This document shows positions 10,035 to 19,163 of a DNA stretch of 64,000 nucleotides, piece after piece; position 1 is the stretch's first letter, and each line of letters starts with the position of its first letter. The stretch covers positions 124,001 to 188,000 of the forward strand of contig NZ_LR590477.1 in the NCBI RefSeq assembly GCF_901482445.1. Reading direction: 5' to 3'. Under the pieces are notes generated by a model that was not told where the DNA came from, did no database searches, and saw nothing but the letters and a program-made list of their open reading frames with translations. The stretch is from Neisseria lactamica (lineage in GTDB: Bacteria > Pseudomonadota > Gammaproteobacteria > Burkholderiales > Neisseriaceae). Both the position numbers and the translations under genes were made by a program.

Positions 10035-10814
10035 ATGAAAACCATCACAGAAACCCTAAATCTTGCCCCGAAAGGCAAAAACTTCCTGACCGCCGATTGG
10101 CCCGCGCCCACCAATGTGAAAACCCTGATGACCACGCGCAACGGCGGCGTGAGCCAAGGTGCGTATCAGAGTTTGAACCTCGGTACGCACGTCGGCGACA
10201 ATCCCGAAGCCGTGCGCCGCAACCGCGAAATCGTGCAACAGCAGGTCGGATTGCCCGTTGCCTACCTCAATCAAACCCACAGCACCGTCGTCGTCAACGC
10301 TGCCGAAGCGTTGGACGGCACGCCCGATGCGGACGCTTCCGTGGACGACACGGGCAAGGCCGCCTGTGCCGTGATGACTGCCGACTGTCTGCCCGTTCTA
10401 TTTTGCGACAGGGCTGGTACGGCGGTTGCCGCCGCACACGCGGGCTGGCGCGGTTTGGCGGGCGGCGTATTGCAAAACACCATTGCCGCGATGAAGGTTG
10501 CGCCCGTCGAAATTATGGCGTATCTCGGTCCCGCCATCAGTGCGGATGCGTTTGAAGTCGGACAGGATGTGTTTGATGCGTTCTGCACACCCCTGCCCGA
10601 AGCCGCCGCCGCATTTGAAAGCATAGGCGGCGGCAAATTCCTTGCCGACCTTTACGCGCTCGCCCGCCTGATTCTGAAGCGCGAAGGCGTAGGCGGCGTG
10701 TACGGCGGCACGCATTGCACGGTTTTGGAACGGGACACCTTCTTTTCCTACCGCCGAGACGGAGCAACGGGGCGTATGGCAAGCCTGATCTGGCTGGACG
10801 GGAATGCCGTCTGA
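10035..10814 (+). CDS. pgeF: YfiH/PgeF family purine nucleoside phosphorylase-like protein (laccase domain)
   Basis: Members of this family (PgeF/YfiH, formerly called multicopper polyphenol oxidoreductases) act as purine nucleosidases or phosphorylases. In E. coli the protein has been linked to editing of peptidoglycan precursors. The 259-residue protein shows the metal-binding set expected of the family: LNQTHSTVV, MTADCLPVLF and AAAHAGWRGLAGGV. The ribosome binding site before the ATG is weak. A DUS overlaps its stop codon. The lptE-holA pair follows on the same strand 51 bases on. Confidence 0.9.
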   Translation: MKTITETLNLAPKGKNFLTADWPAPTNVKTLMTTRNGGVSQGAYQSLNLGTHVGDNPEAVRRNREIVQQQVGLPVAYLNQTHSTVVVNAAEALDGTPDADASVDDTGKAACAVMTADCLPVLFCDRAGTAVAAAHAGWRGLAGGVLQNTIAAMKVAPVEIMAYLGPAISADAFEVGQDVFDAFCTPLPEAAAAFESIGGGKFLADLYALARLILKREGVGGVYGGTHCTVLERDTFFSYRRDGATGRMASLIWLDGNAV

Positions 10815-10865
10815 ACACGCCGCTGATATAATTCACCGATTTTGTGCTTTTGAGAAAGGCGAGCG

Positions 10866-11345
10866 ATGAACAAAATATTCCTTACTGCCGCAGCCCTGAT
10901 GCTGGGCGCGTGCGGTTTCCACCTGAAAGGTTCGGACGGCGCATCCCTGCCGGCGGCTTACCGGAGCTGGCGCATCGAAGGCGGGCAGGCGTTGCAGCTT
11001 CCTTTGGAAACCGCGCTGCATCAGGCTTCGGGCAGGATTGCGGATGCCGGCGGCACGCCGATGACCCTGCGTATAGACAGCGTTTCCCAAAACAAGGAAA
11101 CCTACACCGTTACCCGCGCGGCAGTCATCAACGAATATCTTTTAATCTTGACGGTTGAGGCACAGGCGTTGAAGCACGGCGAAGCTGTCGGCAAACCGAT
11201 GACCGTGTCCGTCCGCCGCGTCCTTGCCTATGCCGACAACGAAATCTTGGGCAAACAGGAAGAGGAGGCGGCATTGTGGGCGGAAATGCGGCAGGATGCC
11301 GCCGAACAAATTGTCCGCCGCCTGACCTTTCTGAAGGCGGAATGA
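10866..11345 (+). CDS. lptE: LPS-assembly lipoprotein LptE
   Basis: LptE plugs and stabilises the LptD barrel that places lipooligosaccharide in the outer leaflet. The 159-residue protein starts MNKIFLTAAALMLGACGFHL, with lipobox LGAC and lipidated Cys16, followed by the GFHLKG start typical of the RlpB family. The pairing with holA one base downstream is the usual proteobacterial arrangement and supports the call. The run AAAGGCGAGCG before the ATG supplies the ribosome binding site. Confidence 0.93.
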   Translation: MNKIFLTAAALMLGACGFHLKGSDGASLPAAYRSWRIEGGQALQLPLETALHQASGRIADAGGTPMTLRIDSVSQNKETYTVTRAAVINEYLLILTVEAQALKHGEAVGKPMTVSVRRVLAYADNEILGKQEEEAALWAEMRQDAAEQIVRRLTFLKAE

Positions 11346-11346
11346 C

Positions 11347-12345
11347 GTGGTGGCACATATCGGACGCATCGATACGGACACGCCTTTGAAACCGCTGTAC
11401 GTCATCCACGGCGAGGAAGAACTGTTGCGTATCGAGGCATTGGACGCATTGAGGGCGGCGGCAAAGAAACAAGGTTACCTCAATCGGGAAGTTTATACGG
11501 TAGACAATGCCTTCGATTGGAACGAACTGCTGCAAACCGCAGGCAGTGCGGGTCTGTTTGCCGATTTGAAGCTGTTGGAACTGCATATCCCCAACGGAAA
11601 ACCCGGCAAAAACGGCGGCGAGGCGTTGCAGGATTTTGCCGCCCGACTGCCGGAAGATACGGTAACGCTGGTTTTACTGCCCAAACTGGAGAAAACCCGG
11701 CTCCAGTCCAAATGGTTTGCCGCATTGGCGGCAAAGGGGGAAGTGTGGGAAGCCAAACCGGTCGGCGCGGCGGCCTTGCCCCAATGGATACGCGGACGGC
11801 TGGACAAAATCGGTTTAGGTATCGAGGCAGACGCATTGGCACTGTTTGCCGAGCGCGTGGAAGGCAACCTGCTGGCGGCACGTCAGGAAATCGACAAGCT
11901 CGGGCTGCTGTATCCGAAAGGGCATACCCTCACTATCGATGAAGCGCAAACCGCCGTCGCCAATGTTGCCCGCTTCGACGCGTTCCAACTGGCAGGTGCG
12001 TGGATGAAGGGCGATGTCCCGCGCGTATGCAGGCTCTTGGACGGATTGCGGGAAGAAGGCGGGGAACCGGTGCTGCTTCTGTGGGCGGTTGCCGAAGACA
12101 TCAGGACGCTGATCCGCCTTGCCGCCGCCTTGAAACAGGGTCAAAGCGTCCAAGCCGTCCGCAACAGCCTCAGGCTTTGGGGCGACAAGCAGACGCTCGC
12201 TCCGGCTGCGGTCAAACGGATTTCCGTCCCCCGCCTGCTTGACGCGCTGAAAACCTGTGCCGAAATCGACAGGATAATCAAAGGCGCGGAAGAAGGCGAT
12301 GCGTGGGCGGCGTTCAAACAACTCGCCGTGTCGCTGGCGAAATAA
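11347..12345 (+). CDS. holA: DNA polymerase III delta subunit
   Basis: HolA is the clamp-loader subunit that opens the beta clamp. The 332-residue protein begins with a GTG one base after the lptE stop (a second GTG follows directly), so translation is probably coupled. The family hallmarks YVIHGEEELLRIEALD near the N-terminus and FAERVEGNLLAARQEIDKL in the middle are visible. Confidence 0.95.
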   Translation: MVAHIGRIDTDTPLKPLYVIHGEEELLRIEALDALRAAAKKQGYLNREVYTVDNAFDWNELLQTAGSAGLFADLKLLELHIPNGKPGKNGGEALQDFAARLPEDTVTLVLLPKLEKTRLQSKWFAALAAKGEVWEAKPVGAAALPQWIRGRLDKIGLGIEADALALFAERVEGNLLAARQEIDKLGLLYPKGHTLTIDEAQTAVANVARFDAFQLAGAWMKGDVPRVCRLLDGLREEGGEPVLLLWAVAEDIRTLIRLAAALKQGQSVQAVRNSLRLWGDKQTLAPAAVKRISVPRLLDALKTCAEIDRIIKGAEEGDAWAAFKQLAVSLAK

Positions 12346-12465
12346 AGCGGCAATCCCCAAAATACGAAAATACTGTAAAATACCGTTAATCCTGAAAAGT
12401 ATTTACCAATCCGTCCGAAAACATTTCAGACGGCACGACCACCTTAATAAAGGAACATCAACCCT

Positions 12466-12885
12466 ATGGACAATAAGACCAAACTGCGCTTGGGCGGCCT
12501 GATTTTACTGACTACCGCCGTCCTCAGCCTGATTATCGTGCTCATCGTCGATTCTTGGCCGCTCGCCATCCTACTTGCCGCCATCATTGTCGCTGCCGCT
12601 GCGGGCGGTTTTGTTTGGACATCCCGCCGACAGCAGCGTCTGTTTATCGAACGTTTGAAAAAATTCGACATTGATCCGGAAAAAGGCAAAGTCAACGAGG
12701 CCAACCTGCGCCGGATGTACCACAGCGGCGGACAATATCAAAAAGATGCCGTCACATTAATCTGCCTGGCGCAAAAATGTTCGGTGGACGAGGCGCACGC
12801 TATGTTCAAAAAACGCCCGACCCGTCAGGAAATCAACCAAATGGCGGCAAAACAGTCGCGCGGTCAGAAACGTCCGCACCGTTAA
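12466..12885 (+). CDS. small membrane protein of unknown function
   Basis: The protein has 139 residues. Two hydrophobic segments, about residues 10-27 and 29-48, form a hairpin, followed by a basic, charged cytoplasmic-type tail rich in Lys and Arg (RRQQRLFIERLKKFDIDPEK, ending QKRPHR). AAAGGA precedes the ATG. I do not recognise a domain. It sits alone between holA and the RDD-family gene, with a DUS about 30 bases upstream and a DUS pair downstream. Confidence 0.75.
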   Translation: MDNKTKLRLGGLILLTTAVLSLIIVLIVDSWPLAILLAAIIVAAAAGGFVWTSRRQQRLFIERLKKFDIDPEKGKVNEANLRRMYHSGGQYQKDAVTLICLAQKCSVDEAHAMFKKRPTRQEINQMAAKQSRGQKRPHR

Positions 12886-12909
12886 TCCGGCCGGCGCATA
12901 TCCGCACCA

Positions 12910-12944
12910 ATGCCGTCTGAACCCGCCCGTGCTTCAGACGGCAT
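12910..12944 (+). terminator. DUS-pair terminator
   Basis: A 12-base-pair stem of inverted uptake sequences (12910-12921/12933-12944) lies after the small membrane protein gene and ends 15 bases before the next ATG. Confidence 0.7.
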
Positions 12945-12959
12945 ATTACGATTGAAAAG

Positions 12960-13475
12960 ATGATGACACTGAAAACCGCCCCGCTCAAACGCCGCTTTGC
13001 CGCCATATTGTATGAAATGCTGCTGGCAGGCGCGGCAACCTGTCCGGCGGCATTGCTTGCCGGCATTGCCGCCATTTTCCTCAATCCCGTCTCCGCTGCG
13101 CTTTCGGCATTGGTTACGAGCATCCTGATTATCGGTTCGTGGTGGCTTTATTTCCGCGCCAACTGGCACGGGCAGGGGCAGACTTTGGCGATGAGGACAT
13201 GGAAAATCGGCTTGTGCGACCTTAACGGCATACAGCCGTCTTTGCACCTGCTGCGCCTGCGCTTTATTTGGGCGTGCATATTCACCGTATTCGTCCCCGC
13301 CCTTGCTTATGCCGGATTGCGCCACTTTCTCGGCATTCCGCCCAAGGGAGCGGCCGGCGCGGCATTGGTTTGGCTGATTCTGCCGTGGGGGTTCGCCCTG
13401 CTGAATCCCGACCGGCAGTTCCTGTATGATTTTCTTGCCGGGACAAGGTTGGTGGACGTAAAAGCAAAGCCTTGA
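12960..13475 (+). CDS. RDD family membrane protein
   Basis: The 171-residue protein starts with the RDD-domain signature region (LKRRFAAILYEMLLAGAAT) and has four hydrophobic segments. The family motif MRTWKIGLCDLNG in the middle and a C-terminal YDFLAGTRLVDVK are typical of RDD proteins, whose transport or sodium-tolerance role is poorly defined. The first two codons are both ATG. Confidence 0.85.
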   Translation: MMTLKTAPLKRRFAAILYEMLLAGAATCPAALLAGIAAIFLNPVSAALSALVTSILIIGSWWLYFRANWHGQGQTLAMRTWKIGLCDLNGIQPSLHLLRLRFIWACIFTVFVPALAYAGLRHFLGIPPKGAAGAALVWLILPWGFALLNPDRQFLYDFLAGTRLVDVKAKP

Positions 13476-13506
13476 GCCTTTGTACCGCAAAGGTTTCAAA
13501 CTGCAA

Positions 13507-13539
13507 AAATGCCGTCTGAAAGGGCTTCAGACGGCATTT
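13507..13539. terminator. DUS-pair terminator between RDD gene and yicC
   Basis: Stem 13507-13520/13526-13539 with a 5-base loop lies between convergent genes, with A and T runs on both arms. Confidence 0.82.
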
Positions 13540-13558
13540 GCTTATCGGGGGAAACCGA

Positions 13559-14434
13559 TTACTCGATATTCTGCACTTGTTCCCGCATCTGTTCGATCAG
13601 GACTTTCAGCTCGACCGAGGCTCGGGTGCATTCGGCGGCAATGGATTTGCTGCCCAAAGTGTTTGCCTCGCGGTTTAATTCCTGCATCAGGAAGTCCAGC
13701 CGTTTTCCGCTGCTGCCTTTGTGTTCGGTAACGATACGGCGCACTTCGGCAATGTGGGTGCGCAGGCGGCTGAATTCTTCGTCGATGTCGGATTTTTGAA
13801 TAAAGAGGGCAAACTCCTGTTGCAGGCGGTCGTTGTCGATGCTGCCGACGGCTTCGGCAAGGCGGGTGCGGATTTTTTCTTTATGCGCTTCTACCAGCGC
13901 GGGGAAGATTTCGCCCAATGCCCCGATGATTTCTTCCATAGACTCGAGGCGTTGCAGCAGGTGTTCGCCCAATTTTTTCCCTTCGCGCCGGCGTGCGGCG
14001 GTAAAGTCCTTCAGTGCCGAATCGGTCAAATCGGCAATCACCTTTGCCAATGCGTCCGCATTTTCCCTTTGGCTTGCCAATACGCCCGGAAAACGCAAAA
14101 TATCGGCAACGCCCAGTTTTGCCAAATCATAATGCTTGCGGAGGTCTTTGTTGATTTCGGCAAGCTGTCCGACCAAATCGCGATTCAGTTCCAAAGACTG
14201 ATTGCCGTTTTCCGCATCTTGAATTTGGATTTTGCATTCGACTTTGCCGCGTGCCAGATGGGATGAAATTTTCTCGCGGATACCGCTTTCCAAATGGCGC
14301 AAATCATCCGGCATCCTGATTTGAATGTCCAAAAAGCGGTGGTTGACGGCGCGGATGTCGAGGTTGATGCGTTTGCTGCCGCATTCCGCCGCCGCGTTGG
14401 CAAAGCCTGTCATACTGTGGATGTGGGTCGTCAT
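13559..14434 (-). CDS. yicC: YicC family endoribonuclease
   Basis: YicC proteins are endoribonucleases, linked in E. coli to small-RNA decay together with PNPase. The chosen ATG gives 291 residues beginning MTTHIHSMTGFANAAAE, the characteristic SMTGF start. The C-terminal half contains the DUF1732 region with FLMQELNREANTLGSKS. A TTG four codons upstream is possible, but GGAAGA sits correctly for the ATG. Confidence 0.92.
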   Translation of the reverse strand: MTTHIHSMTGFANAAAECGSKRINLDIRAVNHRFLDIQIRMPDDLRHLESGIREKISSHLARGKVECKIQIQDAENGNQSLELNRDLVGQLAEINKDLRKHYDLAKLGVADILRFPGVLASQRENADALAKVIADLTDSALKDFTAARRREGKKLGEHLLQRLESMEEIIGALGEIFPALVEAHKEKIRTRLAEAVGSIDNDRLQQEFALFIQKSDIDEEFSRLRTHIAEVRRIVTEHKGSSGKRLDFLMQELNREANTLGSKSIAAECTRASVELKVLIEQMREQVQNIE

Positions 14435-14831
14435 ATTATCTTCCAAATTCCGTTAAAACAGTATCAAATATATCATATCCGCCCGCACGCCGGCGTTGCG
14501 GGACGGAAAAATCGAGGTTTGAAGTAAAATCCGCGCCTTTGTTTGCCCGAGGGGCGCAATGTCTGAAGACGGATTGAAAAACAGCAAATAAAGATGGGAA
14601 TGCCGGCAAAGATGATTTTTGCAAGCCGCCGGCTGCAAATGCCGGTTTATACGGAGCCGGTTGCGGTTTAGGCGGTTTATGACTATATTTATGCAGAAAA
14701 TGTATCATCAAAGCAATTGATGTGGCGGCCCCTGATTCATTTGTGTTTTCTTGCATCGGTAATTGCAATGGCGTTGACGGATAAAATCGCGTACGGCACA
14801 ACGCATAAACCGCATTGATGTTTTGAATGTC
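14435..14831. other. intergenic region between yicC and rpoH
   Basis: About 400 bases hold the yicC promoter region on the minus strand (TATGATATATTTGATACT lies close to the gene). The rest is A+T-rich with short inverted runs such as GCCGGCAAAG/GCCGGCTGC. Reading frames through it lack convincing starts or protein character. I see no recognisable RNA gene. Confidence 0.4.
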
Positions 14832-14863
14832 AAACACCCGACAAACTGATTTGCCGGGTGTTT
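14832..14863 (-). terminator. terminator after rpoH
   Basis: A 9-base-pair stem AAACACCCG/CGGGTGTTT with a 14-base loop lies 13 bases past the rpoH stop. The T run is short. Confidence 0.6.
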
Positions 14864-14875
14864 CATTATGCCTGT

Positions 14876-15739
14876 TTAAACCGCTTCGGCTTCTTCGGTC
14901 AGGAAACCGCGCAGTTTCTGCATAGCTTTGGCTTCAATCTGGCGGATGCGTTCGGCGGATACGCCGTATTCGGCGGCAAGCTGGTGCAGCGTCAGCCCGC
15001 CGTCGTCTTGAAGCCAGCGGCTTTCCACAATGCGGCGGCTCCTGTCGTCCAGTTGCGCCAAGGCGTTTTGCAGGCCTTCGGTTTGCAGCGCGTAATGCGC
15101 CTGTTTGGACAGTTGGCGGCTCGGTTCGGAATCGTGGTCGGCAAGCCAGTCGATGGGGGCGAAGTTGTCGTCGTCGTCGTTATTGTCCGCCATAATGGCG
15201 ATGTCGCGCCCGGTCATACGCTGTTCCATCTCCAATACTTCGGAAAGTTTGACACCCAAGTCGTCGGCAATGCTTTGCGCTTCTTTTGGGGACAGGGCGT
15301 TGAGGTTTTTACGCATACTGCGTAAATTGAAAAACAGCTTGCGTTGCGGCTTGGTGGTGGCAACGCGGACCAAACGCCAGTTTTTCAGGATAAATTCGTG
15401 AATTTCCGCCTTAATCCAATGTACGGCAAATGAAAACAGGCGCGCCCCCCTGCCGGGCTCGTAGCGTTTGACCGCCTTCATCAGGCCGATATTGCCTTCC
15501 TGAATCAGGTCTGCCTGATTCAGGCCGTAGCCGTCATAGCCGCGCGCGATGGAAACGACGACGCGCAGGTGGGACAGGATGAGTTGTTTGGCGGCGTTGA
15601 GGTCGCCCTTAATCCGGCGTTCGGCAAGGCGGGTTTCTTCTTCCTGGGACAGCATCGGGATGCTGTTGACGGTGCGGATGTATTGTTCGAGGCTGCCGTT
15701 GCCGCTTTGGATGGCGGGTAATGCGAAAGCGTTATTCAT
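14876..15739 (-). CDS. rpoH: RNA polymerase sigma factor RpoH (heat-shock sigma-32)
   Basis: RpoH directs RNA polymerase to heat-shock promoters. Regions 2 (DLIQEGNIGLMKAVKRYEPG) and 4 (LTLHQLAAEYGVSAERIRQIE) are clear, and the RpoH box reads QRKLFFNLRSMRK. I start at the ATG at 15737-15739 (MNNAFALPAIQS), eight bases after AAAGGAG; an ATG three codons earlier directly abuts that ribosome binding site. The region 5' of the gene was not analysed for the thermosensor structure known in other species. Confidence 0.95.
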   Translation of the reverse strand: MNNAFALPAIQSGNGSLEQYIRTVNSIPMLSQEEETRLAERRIKGDLNAAKQLILSHLRVVVSIARGYDGYGLNQADLIQEGNIGLMKAVKRYEPGRGARLFSFAVHWIKAEIHEFILKNWRLVRVATTKPQRKLFFNLRSMRKNLNALSPKEAQSIADDLGVKLSEVLEMEQRMTGRDIAIMADNNDDDDNFAPIDWLADHDSEPSRQLSKQAHYALQTEGLQNALAQLDDRSRRIVESRWLQDDGGLTLHQLAAEYGVSAERIRQIEAKAMQKLRGFLTEEAEAV

Positions 15740-15966
15740 TTGGGGCATCTCCTTTCGGCTGAAACTGCGTATCGGCGGTTTGGTGTGTTGGGATGCAGTA
15801 TATCACTGCTTGGCTTGTATTTTGTATGTTTGGCAGGAGATATACGCTAAGGTTTGAAAGACAGGAAAATTTTGTAAGGCAAGGTTGATTGATTTTGTAA
15901 ACCTGATGGCTCAATTCGATTTCAGAATTATATTACATACGTAGTTGTATGTAAACAGCCGGTTTG

Positions 15967-15995
15967 AAAAAAGACAGCCCGCCCGGACGGGCTGT
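15967..15995 (-). terminator. Rho-independent terminator after lnt
   Basis: On the minus strand an 8-base-pair G+C stem ACAGCCCG/CGGGCTGT closes a 6-base loop and is followed by C and six T residues, a textbook terminator 8 bases beyond the lnt stop. Confidence 0.9.
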
Positions 15996-16002
15996 GCAGG
16001 TA

Positions 16003-17541
16003 TCAGTGTTCTTTGTTTCGGAAGATGAAAAGAATCAGTGCGGCTAGGGTCAATATGCCCATCAACCACCATGAACTGCCGGTTTTCATATAGGGTGTTT
16101 CGCCGACATAGCCTTTGATGTGCCCTTCCAATACGGTTTCCGTATCGGGTTGGGCTTGGGCGATGATGTTGCCTTTGGGGGAGATGATGGCGGTTGCGCC
16201 GGTGTTGGTGGCGCGGACCATATAGCGTCCGAGTTCCATAGCCCGCGCCTGCGATTGTTGGAGGTGCTGGTACATGGCGTTGGATTTTCCATACCACGCC
16301 ATATTGCTGGCATTGGCAAGCAGGGTGGCATCTTTTGCGGCTGTAATCAGTTCGTCGCCGAATCCGTCTTCGTAACAGATGTTGAAGGCGACTTTTTGGT
16401 TTTTCATCATCAGGGCGGATTGGCTGCCGCCGCCTTTGCGGAAGTCGGAAAGGGGCATATCCATCATTTTGTAAAGCGGCGTGGTCAGGAAAGGCAGCGG
16501 TTTGTATTCTCCAAAGGGGACGAGGTGGTTTTTGGCGTAGTAGGGGATGCCGTCCTGTTTGTTTTCCTGATAGCCGGTCAGGTTGATGACGGCGTTTTCG
16601 TAACCGTTGCCGTCCGAAGTGTATTGGCTGATGCCGACGGCGAGCGCGCTGCCGTTGTTTTGCGCCTGTTCGGCAAATTGCGCCAGTATGTTTTCCGGCA
16701 GGTTTTGGCGCATGACGGGGATGGCGGTTTCGGGCAGGATGACGATGTCGGCAGTGGTTTTGCCGACTTGTCCGTAATATTTCTGTATAGTCGGGATGAC
16801 TTGGTCTTCACGCCATTTGATGGTTTGGGCGATGTTGCCCTGAAGCAGGGCGACGGTGCTGCGGCTGCCGTCGGGGCGGGTAAAGTCGGTCTGTTGCGCG
16901 GTATGGCCGGCGGTCAGCAGGGCGGCAATCAGGATAATCGGAAACAGGCGTTTGAGCGGGCGTATGTTCCGGCCGGCGGCGAGTAGGAGCCAAGTGCCGA
17001 GAAAGGCGGTCGCCAGTGTGACCATGTGGATGCCGCCCAATGGGGCAAAGCCGGCGAGCGGGCTGTCCGAGGTAATTTGGGCGTAGCCGATTGCGCCCCA
17101 GCCGAATCCGGTCAGAAAACGTTCGCGGGCAAACTCGGTCAGCGTCCACAAAACCGGCAGCGCCAAGCCGGTTTTTATGCCCCGAGGCAGGGTAAATTTT
17201 TTCCACAGCCAGAAACAGAGTGCCGGATAGAGGGCAAGGTAGGCGGGGAGCAGGAAGGTCAGCGGTACGGCATAGAGGTCGGGAAGCCCGGAAACGTCGT
17301 GCAGGGCGGTGTGTATCCAGTAGAATTGCGCCGTGTACGCGGTCAGCCCGAACAGGTAGGCGGATGAGACGGCAAAACGGGGGCGCAGTTCGACAAGTCC
17401 GACAAATGCGCCGAAAATCAAGGGCATCAGCCAAAAGTGGTAATAAGGTGCGAAGGCGAAGGGGGTGGCGGCGGCAAGGAGGATAATCAGGGGCAGGCGG
17501 AGGAAGGGGTGCTGCAGGTATTTGTCCGGTTTGGGAAGCAT
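16003..17541 (-). CDS. lnt: apolipoprotein N-acyltransferase
   Basis: Lnt adds the third acyl chain to the N-terminal cysteine of lipoproteins in the inner membrane, which the many lipoproteins of this organism need. The 512-residue protein has about six N-terminal membrane helices and a periplasmic nitrilase-type domain. The catalytic triad is visible as E271 (VILPETAIPV), K337 (PYYAKNHLVPFGEY) and C389 (FNICYEDGFGDE), with one last C-terminal helix. Confidence 0.96.
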   Translation of the reverse strand: MLPKPDKYLQHPFLRLPLIILLAAATPFAFAPYYHFWLMPLIFGAFVGLVELRPRFAVSSAYLFGLTAYTAQFYWIHTALHDVSGLPDLYAVPLTFLLPAYLALYPALCFWLWKKFTLPRGIKTGLALPVLWTLTEFARERFLTGFGWGAIGYAQITSDSPLAGFAPLGGIHMVTLATAFLGTWLLLAAGRNIRPLKRLFPIILIAALLTAGHTAQQTDFTRPDGSRSTVALLQGNIAQTIKWREDQVIPTIQKYYGQVGKTTADIVILPETAIPVMRQNLPENILAQFAEQAQNNGSALAVGISQYTSDGNGYENAVINLTGYQENKQDGIPYYAKNHLVPFGEYKPLPFLTTPLYKMMDMPLSDFRKGGGSQSALMMKNQKVAFNICYEDGFGDELITAAKDATLLANASNMAWYGKSNAMYQHLQQSQARAMELGRYMVRATNTGATAIISPKGNIIAQAQPDTETVLEGHIKGYVGETPYMKTGSSWWLMGILTLAALILFIFRNKEH

Positions 17542-18241
17542 AGGTGTCTGTCTGTTTGGCGTGGTGCCGTCCGGGTGTTTTCAGACGGCATCGGGAAAAA
17601 TTCGGTGTCTGCGGAAACGGCGTGCCGGGGGCGGTACGGCGGCCCGGGTATGGGAAAATCGGCACGCGCCCCCGCCGGAAGGGTTTTCAAACCGGCCGGC
17701 GGCCCGGGTGCGCGGAAACGGATGGAAACGCGGTGTGTGCAGGCGCAAATTTCGGCATTATACAGGAGAACCCGGGACGTGGCAGGTTTCAGACGGCAGG
17801 GTTTGCCGCAGATGCCGTCTGAAGGCTGCCGGCGGCGCGTCTGTCGTCGGCTTTCGGGGCGGGCATCCGGCGGCGGTCTGTGTGAAAAGCAGGGTTGAGG
17901 GGGAGTTTGCGCGGTTTCGTGCCGGAGCTTTGCGGCGGCATTGCGGATGCGGTGCGGATGTGTTTTGTCCGGTTTCACGGCGGTGGCGCGTTGCCTGTGT
18001 ACCGAAATGTGTGCCGTCGTCGGGCAACAGTTTGAACCGGTATGCCGTCTGAAGCGGGTCGGGCGGATTTCAGACGGCATTTGTCCGTTTGGCTGTGTGT
18101 TCATATTCCGCCGGTGCGTCTCTGGTTAGTCGGGCGAAATGCCTTTTATTCGATGGAACCGGTTTCCGGTCAAACGGGAATAAGCGATTTTCCCTTTGCA
18201 AACAAATGGAACCGGCCGAATATTCAAACACAGCCTTCCGC
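17542..18241. other. 700-base G+C-rich intergenic region with a cluster of uptake sequences
   Basis: The stretch between lnt and the cytochrome gene holds five DNA uptake sequences: a single one near 17579-17590, an outward-facing pair (17788-17798/17813-17823) and an inward-facing pair (18042-18053/18069-18080). Many frames stay open because of base composition, but none has a convincing start, ribosome binding site or protein-like composition. Bases 18127-18180 match a repeat near 62883. It looks like decayed sequence. Confidence 0.5.
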
Positions 18242-18643
18242 TTATGGTTTTTTGTTTTTCGCCTGCCTGACATCTTTTTCGGTAACCGTGCCGCCGCCGT
18301 TGCCGAAGGCGGTCATAATGTAGGCGGCAACGGCGGCAGCGTCGGCATCGCTGATGGCGGTTGCCGGCATAAAGCCGTTGTAGCTTTTGCCGTTGACTTT
18401 GATGGGCCCGTTGATGCCTTTAACCATACTGTGCAGCAGGACGTGCGGTTTGTTCATAATGTAGTCCGACCGGAAAAGCGGCGGAAACGCCGCGCCGCGT
18501 CCTTCCCCTTTCTTGCCGTGGCAGGCGGCGCAGTTGGATTCGTAGATTTTTTGCCCGTTTGCCGCCTGCGGGGTGTCGGCGGCAGAAGCGGCGGTATAGA
18601 GCAAGCCGGCAACAAGGGCAGGCAGCAGGCGGATTGTGTCCAT
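18242..18643 (-). CDS. periplasmic class I cytochrome c
   Basis: The 133-residue precursor has a signal peptide (MDTIRLLPALVAGLLYTAASA). It carries one haem-attachment motif CAACH (residues 38-42, His42 as proximal ligand) and a likely distal methionine in NGFMPAT. The single-domain size fits a small electron carrier or a subunit of a respiratory enzyme. Its physiological partner cannot be deduced. It precedes the hemH region on the same strand. Confidence 0.9.
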   Translation of the reverse strand: MDTIRLLPALVAGLLYTAASAADTPQAANGQKIYESNCAACHGKKGEGRGAAFPPLFRSDYIMNKPHVLLHSMVKGINGPIKVNGKSYNGFMPATAISDADAAAVAAYIMTAFGNGGGTVTEKDVRQAKNKKP

Positions 18644-18838
18644 CGGGTTGTCCTTTCTTGGTTTTGTTCCGAATTATCATACTTGAAAGCGGTGCGGAAT
18701 GCCGTCTGAACATTGGGGCGTGTCAAGAAAATCCCCGCATTTTCCGAATAAGGCGCATCGGTGCTTTGTCGGGTGTCTGCCGCGCCGTTGCGATTTTTCC
18801 CATTTGCCCCGATAGTACCGCCTTGCCGGATTTTAGAG

Positions 18839-19062
18839 AACAAGCGTTCAGACGGCATTCCGGCGCGGCGGGCGGCTGTTTCAATATCCTCCGCCGAGGT
18901 TTTCTTTGACGAGCCTTTCAAGCGCGCCTATCCGGTCGGGATGGTCATTCAGGCAGGGGATGTAGCGGTAGTTTTTGCCGCCTGCTTCATAAAACTGTCC
19001 GCATCCTGCCGGTGCGGTTTCTTCCAATGTTTCCAAGCAGTTTGATAAAAAACACGGGCGCA
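18839..19062 (-). pseudogene. duplicated 3' end of hemH
   Basis: This block repeats the last 60 or so codons of hemH plus the downstream DUS, 283 bases away from the true gene end (19122-19345). The part near the stop (18881) is almost identical to the real gene for about 180 bases. Further upstream it is still alignable but far more diverged (RPCFLSNCLETLEE against CPGFLADCLETMEE), after which homology ends. It has no start or catalytic part, so it is a fragment. Confidence 0.85.
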
Positions 19063-19107
19063 ACGCGTTTCCCAAACCCTTTGAAACCCTGTTTGCCTTC
19101 CAACGCG

Positions 19108-19141
19108 ATGCCGTCTGAAAAAACAAGCGTTCAGACGGCAT
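19108..19141 (-). terminator. DUS-pair terminator after hemH
   Basis: Inverted uptake sequences 19108-19119/19130-19141 lie 22 bases past the hemH stop. The inner arm is also part of the duplicated segment. Confidence 0.75.
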
Positions 19142-19163
19142 TCCGGCGCGGCGGACGGCTGTT

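Noticed and set aside
14436..14837. 133-codon minus-strand frame between rpoH and yicC
   Set aside because: Low-complexity, proline-rich sequence crossing the rpoH terminator and the yicC promoter; no family resemblance.
17542..18130. Several overlapping open frames between lnt and the cytochrome gene
   Set aside because: High G+C keeps frames open; arginine- and cysteine-rich translations, no ribosome binding sites, frames cross DUS hairpins.
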